Below, piece by piece: positions 27,072-34,290 of a stretch of DNA of 64,000 nt. The stretch comes from UBA5448 sp045536965. Its GTDB lineage: Bacteria > Bacillota > Clostridia > Oscillospirales > SIG627. The stretch spans positions 60,027 to 124,026 of the forward strand of contig JAZSON010000019.1 in NCBI GenBank assembly GCA_045536965.1, written 5' to 3'. Under the pieces are notes generated by a model that did not search any database, had not been told where the DNA came from, and worked only from the letters and a program-made list of their open reading frames with translations. A program made the position numbers and the translations under genes. Each line of letters opens with the position of its first letter. Within the stretch, counting starts at the first letter, position 1.

Positions 27072-27632
27072 ATGAGAACAGCACAAGAAATGAGAGATTT
27101 TGCAGAACAATATAAGCCTGACAGGCTTATTACTGAAAATCCAAAAAAAGTTTCATTTGAGACTATAGTTGAAAATCTAAACGAAAATGAAGAGATTTTA
27201 TTTGCTTTTGTGGCTTCTGCGGGTTCAGTAAGCAGATATGCAGTCTGTCATGTTGGTGTTGCGATTTCCAAAGATAGATTGCTTGTTGTTTACAAGCCTA
27301 ATTCCCCAGCTTCTTTGTTTATGGGAGCGAATTGCAAAACATACAACTTAAAAGAAGTTAATTCGGTTGGTCCCGAAGGAGTAAGCATCAACATTTCAAT
27401 CAGAGCTGAAGGAAATATAATTTTGGGTAACTGGTCACCTGAAAGACGAAATTTAATCTCGAATGAAATCAGAAAAATTGTTGATGCAAACCAGAACACC
27501 AAAGAAGGCGGAACAATCGTAAATGCTGTATCTCCCGCTGAAGAACTAAAAAAATTCAAAGAACTTCTTGATGCAGGTATTATCACCCAAGAAGAATTTG
27601 ATGCAAAGAAAAAGCAGTTGCTTGGTCTTTAA
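27072..27632 (+). CDS. PH-like / SHOCT domain protein
   Basis: 186-residue soluble protein of unknown function. The central part (about 30-140) looks like a bacterial PH-type beta domain, with alternating strands such as RLLVVYKP. The C-terminus (about 153-186) is a SHOCT domain: PAEELKKFKELLDAGIITQE. SHOCT segments usually act as short oligomerisation or anchoring helices. The ATG follows AAGAAAGGA. The gene is clearly AT-richer than its neighbours and sits between a palindromic repeat and a 9-bp terminator, which suggests acquisition. Its only upstream promoter is that of the structured RNA, so expression may depend on read-through of that RNA's terminator. Confidence 0.8.
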   Translation: MRTAQEMRDFAEQYKPDRLITENPKKVSFETIVENLNENEEILFAFVASAGSVSRYAVCHVGVAISKDRLLVVYKPNSPASLFMGANCKTYNLKEVNSVGPEGVSINISIRAEGNIILGNWSPERRNLISNEIRKIVDANQNTKEGGTIVNAVSPAEELKKFKELLDAGIITQEEFDAKKKQLLGL

Positions 27633-27676
27633 TTACATACGTCTTCCGTAGACCGAAATATCGGAGGACAAAAATC

Positions 27677-27700
27677 AGCGAGCCGTTTTTGCGGCTCGCT
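27677..27700 (+). terminator. Terminator after the SHOCT gene
   Basis: 9-bp perfect stem (AGCGAGCCG and complement), 6-base loop, then TTTT. Confidence 0.85.
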
Positions 27701-27779
27701 TTTGCATATTGTAAAAAACTGTCCTTAAGAATACGCACCATTCTGCATCGGATTTTTTTGTAAACATCGGACACACAAC

Positions 27780-27808
27780 TTGTTTTTTTTCCAAAAATAT
27801 GATATAAT
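27780..27808 (+). promoter_or_regulatory. Sigma-A promoter of the MATE gene
   Basis: TTGTTT (27780-27785), 17 bases, TATAAT (27803-27808). Confidence 0.7.
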
Positions 27809-27830
27809 GATAGCCGTTTTTTGAAAGTAG

Positions 27831-29189
27831 GTGTTTATTCTGAGCAAATTTGAAAATGACCTTTCCAAAGGAAGCGTCGTCAAACAACTTTTTACCTTTT
27901 CTATGCCGTTTTTGCTTTCCAATCTGATTCAGGCGCTTTATAACACGGCAGATATGATCATTGTCGGGCAAACCAACGGCACCACCGGCATCGCAGGTGT
28001 CAACATCGGCGGACAGATCACCTTCATCATCACCAACATCGTCATTGGACTTTCCATGGGCGCCACAGTGCTTATCGGACAATACAAGGGACGCAATGAC
28101 CGCGAGGGTATGCGCGAAACCATCTCCACCCTTTTTTCAACCCTCGGATTTTTGGCAATCATCCTAACCACCGCCATGATTCTGCTCAAAGACCCATTGC
28201 TCTCCCTCATCGGCACACCCAAAACCGCCGAAAAAGCTGCGAGCGACTATCTCCTTATCACTTCACTTGGTACCATCTTCATTTTCGGGTACAACGCGCT
28301 TTCGGCCGTCATGCGGGGTATGGGCGACAGCAAACGACCGCTTGTTTTCGTCGGCATCTCCTGCGCAGCAAACATCGCGCTCGACCTTATTTTGGTATGG
28401 GGTTTTGAAATGGGCGCTGCAGGTGCCGCCATCGCCACCGTTTTTTCTCAAGCATTGAGCATGATTCTGTGCATTCTTTATTTAAAGAGAAATGACTTTA
28501 TTTTCTCATTTGACCGCACGTCTTTCCGTTTCTATAAACGAAGACTGCGCCTTTTACTTAAAATCGGCATTCCCTCCTCAATTCAAAACGTCACGGTCAG
28601 CCTTTCCTTCCTTTTCCTGACCGCCCTTGCCAACAACATCGGCGAGGAAGCCTCCGCCGCCCTCGGCGCCGCAGGAAAATACAACGGTTTCGGTATCCTG
28701 CCCGCCATTGCCATGTCAGCGGCAATTTCCGCTATGGTGGCACAGAACATCGGCGCAGGTGAACAAAAGCGCGCGGTCAAAACCATGTGGATCGGCTTTG
28801 CCATTTCGGGCACCATCAGCATTGCGGTTTTCGTTCTCACCCAGCTTTTCCCCCGCGAGATTTTGATGCTCTTCGACGACAACGAAACCATGTTGGCGGA
28901 AGGTGTACCTTATCTTCGCCGCTTCAGTCTTGAATATCTGATCCTGCCGTTGCAATTTTCTCTCACGGGACTTTTCATCGGCGCAGGTCACTCCATCTAT
29001 TCCTTTATCGCCAGCATCGTTTCCTCCGTCCTTGCCCGCGTACCCATTTCCTATGTTCTCGCAGTCGGGCTTGATATGGGTATGGAGGGAGTCGGCTGGG
29101 CAGCCCCCGCCGCCTCATTCACCTCCTGCGCCATCTCGCTTATCATCTATCTGAGCGGTGTCTGGAAAAAACAAGTGATCCACGACTGA
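27831..29189 (+). CDS. MATE family multidrug/metabolite exporter
   Basis: Cation-coupled efflux protein of about 450 residues with twelve predicted membrane helices in two related halves; it opens SKFENDLSKGSVVKQLFTFS, a standard start for the NorM/VmrA-type MATE group. The start codon is unusual. The only canonical in-frame candidate, GTG at 27831, lies inside the ribosome site AAAGTAGGTG, whereas the family N-terminus (M)SKFEN begins at a CTG at 27840-27842 with good spacing, so CTG initiation is likely. Substrate is unknown. The following isomerase gene lies 65 bases downstream and may be co-transcribed. Confidence 0.93.
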   Translation: MFILSKFENDLSKGSVVKQLFTFSMPFLLSNLIQALYNTADMIIVGQTNGTTGIAGVNIGGQITFIITNIVIGLSMGATVLIGQYKGRNDREGMRETISTLFSTLGFLAIILTTAMILLKDPLLSLIGTPKTAEKAASDYLLITSLGTIFIFGYNALSAVMRGMGDSKRPLVFVGISCAANIALDLILVWGFEMGAAGAAIATVFSQALSMILCILYLKRNDFIFSFDRTSFRFYKRRLRLLLKIGIPSSIQNVTVSLSFLFLTALANNIGEEASAALGAAGKYNGFGILPAIAMSAAISAMVAQNIGAGEQKRAVKTMWIGFAISGTISIAVFVLTQLFPREILMLFDDNETMLAEGVPYLRRFSLEYLILPLQFSLTGLFIGAGHSIYSFIASIVSSVLARVPISYVLAVGLDMGMEGVGWAAPAASFTSCAISLIIYLSGVWKKQVIHD

Positions 29190-29254
29190 AAATTCAAAAG
29201 ACGATATGTTTACCTGCACACCACCTTGTTTTTTGAACAAAAAAGGAGATTACA

Positions 29255-30127
29255 ATGAACAAAATCCAAAGAAAGCTCGGTCTTTCCTCTTGTTGCAAAC
29301 CTCTGACCCTTGATTTATTCCGTTCATACGCCGAGAGCGGTCTTGATTACATAGAACTCTCCCCTCGCATCCGCGAAATCCCCACCCTTCCTTGGGATAT
29401 GCTCCCCATTTGGTCCGAAGAAACAGGGGTGAAGCTTTGGTCTTTCCACCTCCCTTTTTCTTCGCCAAACACCTGCGATATTTCCCTAAGCGACGAAGAA
29501 TTGCGCATCGGCGCGGTAGAGAATCACAAAAACCTCATCGATAAGGCCACCGCCATCGGCATAAAACTTTTTATTATCCACGCATCCTCCGGCCTGCCCA
29601 TCCCCGACGAAGAACGCCCTGCACGCATCGACCAAGCGAAACGCTCTTTAAAAGCGCTTGCCGACCATGCCGAAACAAAAGGCGCAACCATCGCGGTGGA
29701 AGATCTGCCCCGCCACTGTTTAGGGCGAACCTCGGATGAACTTTTAGAGCTTGTAGAGGACCCTCGACTGAAAATCTGCTTTGATACCAACCACATTTTA
29801 TTTGAAGACCTTGGCGACTTTATGAAAAAAACCGTGCATCGCTATGTCACCACCCACTTTGCCGATTATGATTTAAAAAACGAGCGGCATTGGATGCCCG
29901 GTGAAGGTGTCACCGATTGGATTGAACTGGTTTCCATTTTAGATGAGTACGGATACACTGGCCCCTTTGTATACGAGTTAAACTTTGAAGCCCCCGATTC
30001 CATCGACCGCCCCCGCGATCTCACCACGGCGGATTTCAAAGAAAACTTCGATGATCTTTCGGCCCTCCGCGCCCCCAAAGTGCTCGGCATTCCCCACAAG
30101 GATCTCCCCCACTGGAAAGATTTATAA
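29255..30127 (+). CDS. Sugar phosphate isomerase/epimerase (xylose isomerase-like TIM barrel)
   Basis: 290-residue AP-endonuclease-2-type TIM barrel. Metal ligands expected for the fold are visible: Glu in VEDLP, Asp-His in FDTNH, His in THFAD and Glu in YELNF. Such enzymes isomerise or epimerise sugars, inositol derivatives or related compounds; the substrate cannot be named. The ATG follows AAAAGGAG. It is probably read from the MATE promoter and ends at a bidirectional terminator. One of three members of this fold within 3.7 kb. Confidence 0.85.
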   Translation: MNKIQRKLGLSSCCKPLTLDLFRSYAESGLDYIELSPRIREIPTLPWDMLPIWSEETGVKLWSFHLPFSSPNTCDISLSDEELRIGAVENHKNLIDKATAIGIKLFIIHASSGLPIPDEERPARIDQAKRSLKALADHAETKGATIAVEDLPRHCLGRTSDELLELVEDPRLKICFDTNHILFEDLGDFMKKTVHRYVTTHFADYDLKNERHWMPGEGVTDWIELVSILDEYGYTGPFVYELNFEAPDSIDRPRDLTTADFKENFDDLSALRAPKVLGIPHKDLPHWKDL

Positions 30128-30131
30128 AAAT

Positions 30132-30163
30132 ACGGAAGGCACCTCGCCAAAGGTGCCTTCCGT
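30132..30163. terminator. Bidirectional terminator between convergent isomerase genes
   Basis: 13-bp perfect stem (ACGGAAGGCACCT and complement) with a 6-base loop. T-rich sequence follows on the plus strand; AT-rich sequence follows on the minus strand. Confidence 0.85.
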
Positions 30164-30176
30164 TTGTTTTTGCAGA

Positions 30177-30902
30177 TCAACCAATCATCTTCTTCAAATT
30201 GTCGCAACCAATCCGAATACTTTCATCCATCGACATTTTAAAGGCTTCCTGCTCTACCACGATCCAATCGAGTTTTTGGATACTCGAAATAACGGCAGGA
30301 AAATCCACTCTGCCGCAACCAACTTCGATGTCTTCGTCTGCATCGTCGATGTCCTTGGCATGGAATATTTCCATTCTGTCGGCATACTTTTTGGCATATG
30401 CAACGGGATCTTCTTTGCCGCGGATAACCCAAAACGTATCCATTTCAAACTGAACGTTCGATGAGGTGTTTTTGAAAATATAGTCAATGATATACTCGTC
30501 ACCTATTTTCCCAAATTCATTGGCATGGTTATGGTACCCGAAACGGATGCCTTTTTTCGCAAACATTTCCCCGAATCTCTCCATATTACGGCAAAATTCC
30601 GCCCATCCAGCTTCGTCCTCGGCGTTGTAATAAGGCACCACCACGCTGTAAAGCCCGATTGTCTCGGCATCCGCCAAAATCTTTTCGGGATTCTCGCAAA
30701 GCAATTTGTAACCAACGTGTGCACCGGCGCCTTTCAAACCGTACTTATTAAGCAAACTTTTTACCGCTTCGGCACTGTGGTCATAAAAGCCCGCGAATTC
30801 CACACCGTCATAACCCGATTTTTTGGCTTCGGCCAAAAGACGTTCCAAACCGCCCTCTTTGGCCATTTCACGAATAGAATATAACTGCAACGCAATTTTC
30901 AT
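30177..30902 (-). CDS. Sugar phosphate isomerase/epimerase (TIM barrel)
   Basis: 241-residue xylose-isomerase-like TIM barrel, distinct from the neighbours at 29.3 and 32.1 kb. It begins MKIALQLYSIR and contains the YHNHANEF motif, QFEMDTFW and the terminal VVEQE, typical of inosose-dehydratase/epimerase-like members. I chose the ATG at 30900-30902, 8 bases after GAGGAGG; an ATG two codons upstream is too close to the ribosome site. Its promoter has a duplicated -35 box. Substrate unknown. Confidence 0.87.
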   Translation of the reverse strand: MKIALQLYSIREMAKEGGLERLLAEAKKSGYDGVEFAGFYDHSAEAVKSLLNKYGLKGAGAHVGYKLLCENPEKILADAETIGLYSVVVPYYNAEDEAGWAEFCRNMERFGEMFAKKGIRFGYHNHANEFGKIGDEYIIDYIFKNTSSNVQFEMDTFWVIRGKEDPVAYAKKYADRMEIFHAKDIDDADEDIEVGCGRVDFPAVISSIQKLDWIVVEQEAFKMSMDESIRIGCDNLKKMIG

Positions 30903-30931
30903 ACGCATACCTCCTCGATGGTCATACTATC

Positions 30932-30959
30932 ATTATACAACATTTATAAGGCAAGTCAA
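30932..30959 (-). promoter_or_regulatory. Promoter of the minus-strand isomerase gene
   Basis: Minus-strand TTGACT (30954-30959), 16 bases, TATAAT (30932-30937). A second identical TTGACT lies 19 bases further upstream within a tandem repeat. Confidence 0.7.
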
Positions 30960-30979
30960 TATTTATAAGGCAAGTCAAT
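30942..30979. repeat. Tandem duplication of a 19-bp promoter segment
   Basis: Two adjacent, identical copies of ATTTATAAGGCAAGTCAAT (30942-30960 and 30961-30979). Each carries the -35 box of the minus-strand isomerase gene. Confidence 0.95.
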
Positions 30980-31049
30980 AATATTACGAAAAATATCCGA
31001 CAATCACCGTTTTGAGCCGATAATTTGCCTCTTGCAAACAAGATTTCGC

Positions 31050-31078
31050 TTGACAAATGCCCACATTATTGTTAAAAT
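31050..31078 (+). promoter_or_regulatory. Sigma-A promoter of the cyclic-nucleotide operon
   Basis: TTGACA (31050-31055), 17 bases, TAAAAT (31073-31078), 64 bases before the first ATG. Confidence 0.8.
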
Positions 31079-31142
31079 GTTTTATAATTGTAATGCACAA
31101 TCAGGTAGACCGTATTTTATAATGATAAAAAGGAGCGCAATT

Positions 31143-32102
31143 ATGAAAACACTTACAGTGAAAGCCAAAGAAGTCATCTGCCGTAAAGGCGACAGTTCCA
31201 ACTCCATGTTCCTGATCAAATCGGGCAAGGTGGGCATTTTCTCCGGATACGGTTGCGCCGATGAAGCACAAATCGCCGTTCTCGGAGCAGGCAAATATTT
31301 CGGTGAAATGGGTATCGTTGAAAAACAACCCAGAAGTGCCGATGTTGTTGCTCTTGCAAAAAGCGAATTGGTCGAAATCAGCGCTGATGATTTCTCCTCT
31401 TTCGTTGCTAACAATCCTTCCGACATCGTTTCCATCATGAAGAACATGTCCAAACGTCTTCGTGATACCACCGGCATGTTCAAAAAAGCATCCAAGACCG
31501 TTTCTATGTATGTAGATTCGGGTGAAAATACCGAAACCAAATACAAAAGCAAACTCGAAGAAATCGCTGAATATCACAAGGCATTGTTTGCCGGCTTCAA
31601 GCGTAACGCTACCGCCGCCAAAACCGAATATGCCGCGGGTGAAATTCTTTTCAGACAAGGTGAACCCGGTGCCTGCATGTTCCAGGTTCTTGAAGGCGAG
31701 GCCGTCTTCTATCTCAACTACGGCAAACCCTCTCGTCAAGAAATCGCCACCGCATGCAAAGGTGACATTTTTGGTGAAATGGCCGTCATCGAAGCCGAGA
31801 AGCGCAGTGCAACCGTAGTGGCCAAAACCGCTCTCAAAGTTCGCACCGTTGCCAATGGCCAACTTGAAGAATTCCTCACCTCCCATCCCGAAGATGCCAT
31901 TCGCATTTTGAAGAACATTTCGGCCAAACTCAGAGATACCACGGAAAAATACATCGGCGTTCTCGCCACCATCGCGCAGTTTGTTGCCGAAGAAAAAGAA
32001 ATCCTCCGCAACATGACCTCTGCCGATCAGTTTGTAGAGTTTGCCGATCGCTACAATGCCTACGCTTCTGCCGGCAACTACATCCCCTTCCTTTTCTATT
32101 GA
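31143..32102 (+). CDS. Double cyclic-nucleotide-binding domain protein without output domain
   Basis: 319-residue soluble protein built of two CAP-type cyclic-nucleotide-binding domains. Both phosphate-binding cassettes are well kept: FGEMGIVEKQPRSA at 53-66 and FGEMAVIEAEKRSA at 210-223, each with the Glu and Arg that contact the cyclic phosphate and ribose. A helical stretch of about 90 residues follows the second domain. No helix-turn-helix, kinase or channel segment is visible, so this is a receptor whose effect must come through a partner, resembling a PKA regulatory subunit in layout only. The ATG at 31143 follows AAAAGGAG. It shares an operon with a nucleotide cyclase two genes downstream, a likely source of its ligand. 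Confidence 0.88.
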   Translation: MKTLTVKAKEVICRKGDSSNSMFLIKSGKVGIFSGYGCADEAQIAVLGAGKYFGEMGIVEKQPRSADVVALAKSELVEISADDFSSFVANNPSDIVSIMKNMSKRLRDTTGMFKKASKTVSMYVDSGENTETKYKSKLEEIAEYHKALFAGFKRNATAAKTEYAAGEILFRQGEPGACMFQVLEGEAVFYLNYGKPSRQEIATACKGDIFGEMAVIEAEKRSATVVAKTALKVRTVANGQLEEFLTSHPEDAIRILKNISAKLRDTTEKYIGVLATIAQFVAEEKEILRNMTSADQFVEFADRYNAYASAGNYIPFLFY

Positions 32103-32116
32103 TGCGGGTTTAGAAG

Positions 32117-32887
32117 ATGATACTGCTTCAGCCGCGTCAAGTTGAATACGAAGAATATCTCTCCTATGTGCGGGAAAACGGTTTTGGTTTTGAATTGACC
32201 GATTTCATGTTTTCTCCCGTTCTTGACGACAGCAAAACAAAAAAGAAGCTTTTGAAACGCTTTGACGGTGCACCCGTCAAAGCGTTTCATGGTCCTTTTG
32301 CCGATTTAAACTTTTCGGGCGGCGATCATGCGATTTACAAAATCACCGAAAAGCGTATCGTGCAATGCTGTGAATGTGCTATAAAACTCGGCGTACATAA
32401 AATGATCCTACACTCCTGCTTTTTCCCCGTTATGCCAAAAGACGATGTGCTGTACAAGATTTGGAGCGAACAAAGTGTCTATTTGCTTGCCACCCTCTCG
32501 GATAAGTACGACATGCTTTTTTGCATCGAAAATCTCCTTGACATCAATCCCGACATTATCGTAGACATGATGCAGGCAGCCAAAGGTCACAAAGGTATCC
32601 GCGTTTGTTTGGATGCGGGGCACGCCAATTTGACCCGCACTCCCATCAAAATTTGGAACGAGGCATTCTCTCCGTGGCTTTCTCATGTTCATTTGAGTGA
32701 TAACCACGGAATCTATGATGATCACATTTCCGTCGGCAACGGAACAGTCGATTGGTCCTCTTTTTTTGCAACGCTCGATCCGAGGGGCGGAAACATGGAC
32801 TACACCATTGAAGTGAAAAACTTGGATTTTATCAAAAAATCGGTGGAATATTTACAAAAAACAGGACATTTGGAGAAACTGCAATGA
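32117..32887 (+). CDS. Sugar phosphate isomerase/epimerase-like TIM barrel in the cyclase operon
   Basis: 256-residue TIM-barrel protein with the expected Glu (CIENLLD), Asp-His (CLDAGHA), His (HVHLSDNHG) and Glu (IEVKN) ligands near strand ends, and a conserved GNGTVDW loop. It begins MILLQPRQVEYEEYLSYV. The ATG, 15 bases after the preceding stop, has only a weak ribosome site, so coupling to the upstream gene is likely. Its own stop overlaps the cyclase start. The position between a cyclic-nucleotide receptor and a cyclase suggests a metabolic enzyme under that signal, but the substrate is unknown. A perfect 15-bp inverted repeat lies within the coding region at 32254-32288. Confidence 0.82.
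   Translation: MILLQPRQVEYEEYLSYVRENGFGFELTDFMFSPVLDDSKTKKKLLKRFDGAPVKAFHGPFADLNFSGGDHAIYKITEKRIVQCCECAIKLGVHKMILHSCFFPVMPKDDVLYKIWSEQSVYLLATLSDKYDMLFCIENLLDINPDIIVDMMQAAKGHKGIRVCLDAGHANLTRTPIKIWNEAFSPWLSHVHLSDNHGIYDDHISVGNGTVDWSSFFATLDPRGGNMDYTIEVKNLDFIKKSVEYLQKTGHLEKLQ
32254..32288. repeat. Intragenic perfect inverted repeat
   Basis: 15-base arms GAAACGCTTTGACGG and its exact complement with a 5-base spacer TGCAC, inside the TIM-barrel gene. The RNA hairpin is stable, but no T-run follows it. Confidence 0.9.
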
Positions 32888-34269
32888 TGAGCGAAAAAGA
32901 ACTGCTTATTTACAAAATGATCGTCCGCGACATGAAGGAAGGCGTCTTGACCATTGGTATGAACGGGCGCATCACCTCCATCAATCCCGCCGCACAAGAG
33001 ATTTTGGCATTGGATGAATCCATTATTGGCCAAACCTTCGCGGCCGCTTTCTTTTCGGACAGTGACAACGATGCTTTCAACCAAGCTATACTGGATGCCA
33101 TTTACCAGGATACTGTCACCCACAACGAAGTGGTGGACTATACAACCGACGGGAGAGTGCGTCAGCTTTTCATGAGCACCTCCTACTTAAAAGACGGCGA
33201 CACCAAAATCGGTGTTACGGCGGTGTTTAACGACATCACCGAGTTGGCAGAGCTGCGCAATGCAGTAAAAGCCATGGAAAAAATCAAGGCACTGAACGCC
33301 GAACTGGAAAAACGCAACGAATTCATCAAAAAAACCTTCGGTCGCTATCTGTCGGATGATATTGTCAACACCATTTTGGAAACCGAAGAGGGTATGGTCA
33401 TTGGAGGAAAAAAACAGGTCGTAACCGTCATGTTTACCGATTTGCGCGGATTCACCGCCATGTCGGAAAGAATGGAGCCGCATGATCTGATCGCCATGCT
33501 CAACGCATACCTTGCGCGCATGATCGAAATTATTCTCCGTCATCGCGGTACCATCCTCGAATTTATCGGCGATGCCATTGTGGTAGTATTCGGCGCCCCC
33601 CTTGAAAGCAACACCCGCGATTTCGACGCCGTTTCTTGCGCCATCGCCATGCAGAATGACATGGAAAACGTCAATGCTTTCAATGCCAAACACGGCTATC
33701 CGCCCCTTGAAATGGGTATCGGTATCCATACAGGCGAGGTCGTTTTGGGCAATATCGGCTCGGATAAAAAAACAAAGTATGATATCATCGGCAAAAACGT
33801 TAACCTCGCTTCCCGCATAGAAACTTATACGGTAGGCGGACAGGTTTTAGTTTCCCCCGTTGTGCGAGAAAACCTTGCCGAAAAAATCAAAACGGGCGCT
33901 GAAACCGAGATCATGCCCAAAGGGGTCAAGACTCCCATCACCATTTACGAGGTGCTGGCTCTCGACGGACAGGAAATGCCCTCCAAGGAACAGCATTTTG
34001 CTTATCTTTCCTCCCCGCTCACCATCACCTATTATCTTTTAGAGGGAAAGCACGCGGGCAAAGAGGGATTTGCAGGCACTATTTTTGAGGTGTCGGAAAA
34101 GGAATGTACCCTTTCTGCCGAAAACCTCCCCGAAAAGGGTACCACACTTCGTTTCCTTGTCGGCAAAGACGAGCTCTACGCAAAGGTAACGGGCAAACGA
34201 AATGATTGCGCCTTGCTCCATCTCACCGCAGGCAGCACCGCTTCATTGCAACCCTCACAAAGAAAATAA
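32884..34269 (+). CDS. PAS domain class III adenylate/guanylate cyclase
   Basis: 461-residue soluble nucleotide cyclase. An N-terminal PAS domain (about 8-125) carries MKEGVLTIGMNGRI and VFNDITE; a short helical linker follows (125-155). The class III catalytic domain (about 172-355) has metal Asp186 (FTDLRGF) and Asp230 (FIGDAI) and the transition-state pair Asn307 and Arg311 (NLASR). Purine-selecting positions read Glu226 and Asp300, a mix of cyclase types, so ATP versus GTP use is not settled. The last 90 residues form a separate small beta-rich domain, perhaps PilZ-like. The ATG overlaps the preceding stop and has GGAG upstream. It probably makes the ligand for the binding protein at 31.1 kb. 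Confidence 0.9.
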   Translation: MMSEKELLIYKMIVRDMKEGVLTIGMNGRITSINPAAQEILALDESIIGQTFAAAFFSDSDNDAFNQAILDAIYQDTVTHNEVVDYTTDGRVRQLFMSTSYLKDGDTKIGVTAVFNDITELAELRNAVKAMEKIKALNAELEKRNEFIKKTFGRYLSDDIVNTILETEEGMVIGGKKQVVTVMFTDLRGFTAMSERMEPHDLIAMLNAYLARMIEIILRHRGTILEFIGDAIVVVFGAPLESNTRDFDAVSCAIAMQNDMENVNAFNAKHGYPPLEMGIGIHTGEVVLGNIGSDKKTKYDIIGKNVNLASRIETYTVGGQVLVSPVVRENLAEKIKTGAETEIMPKGVKTPITIYEVLALDGQEMPSKEQHFAYLSSPLTITYYLLEGKHAGKEGFAGTIFEVSEKECTLSAENLPEKGTTLRFLVGKDELYAKVTGKRNDCALLHLTAGSTASLQPSQRK

Positions 34270-34290
34270 CTTGATAATCCGGAGGTTATT

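Noticed and set aside
26827..27632. Type III toxin-antitoxin (ToxI RNA plus ToxN-like toxin)
   Set aside because: The order promoter-RNA-terminator-gene fits, but the RNA has no tandem repeats and the protein is PH-like/SHOCT rather than a ToxN-type endoRNase.
31143..32102. CRP/FNR-type transcription factor
   Set aside because: No helix-turn-helix follows either cyclic-nucleotide domain; the C-terminus is a plain helical segment.
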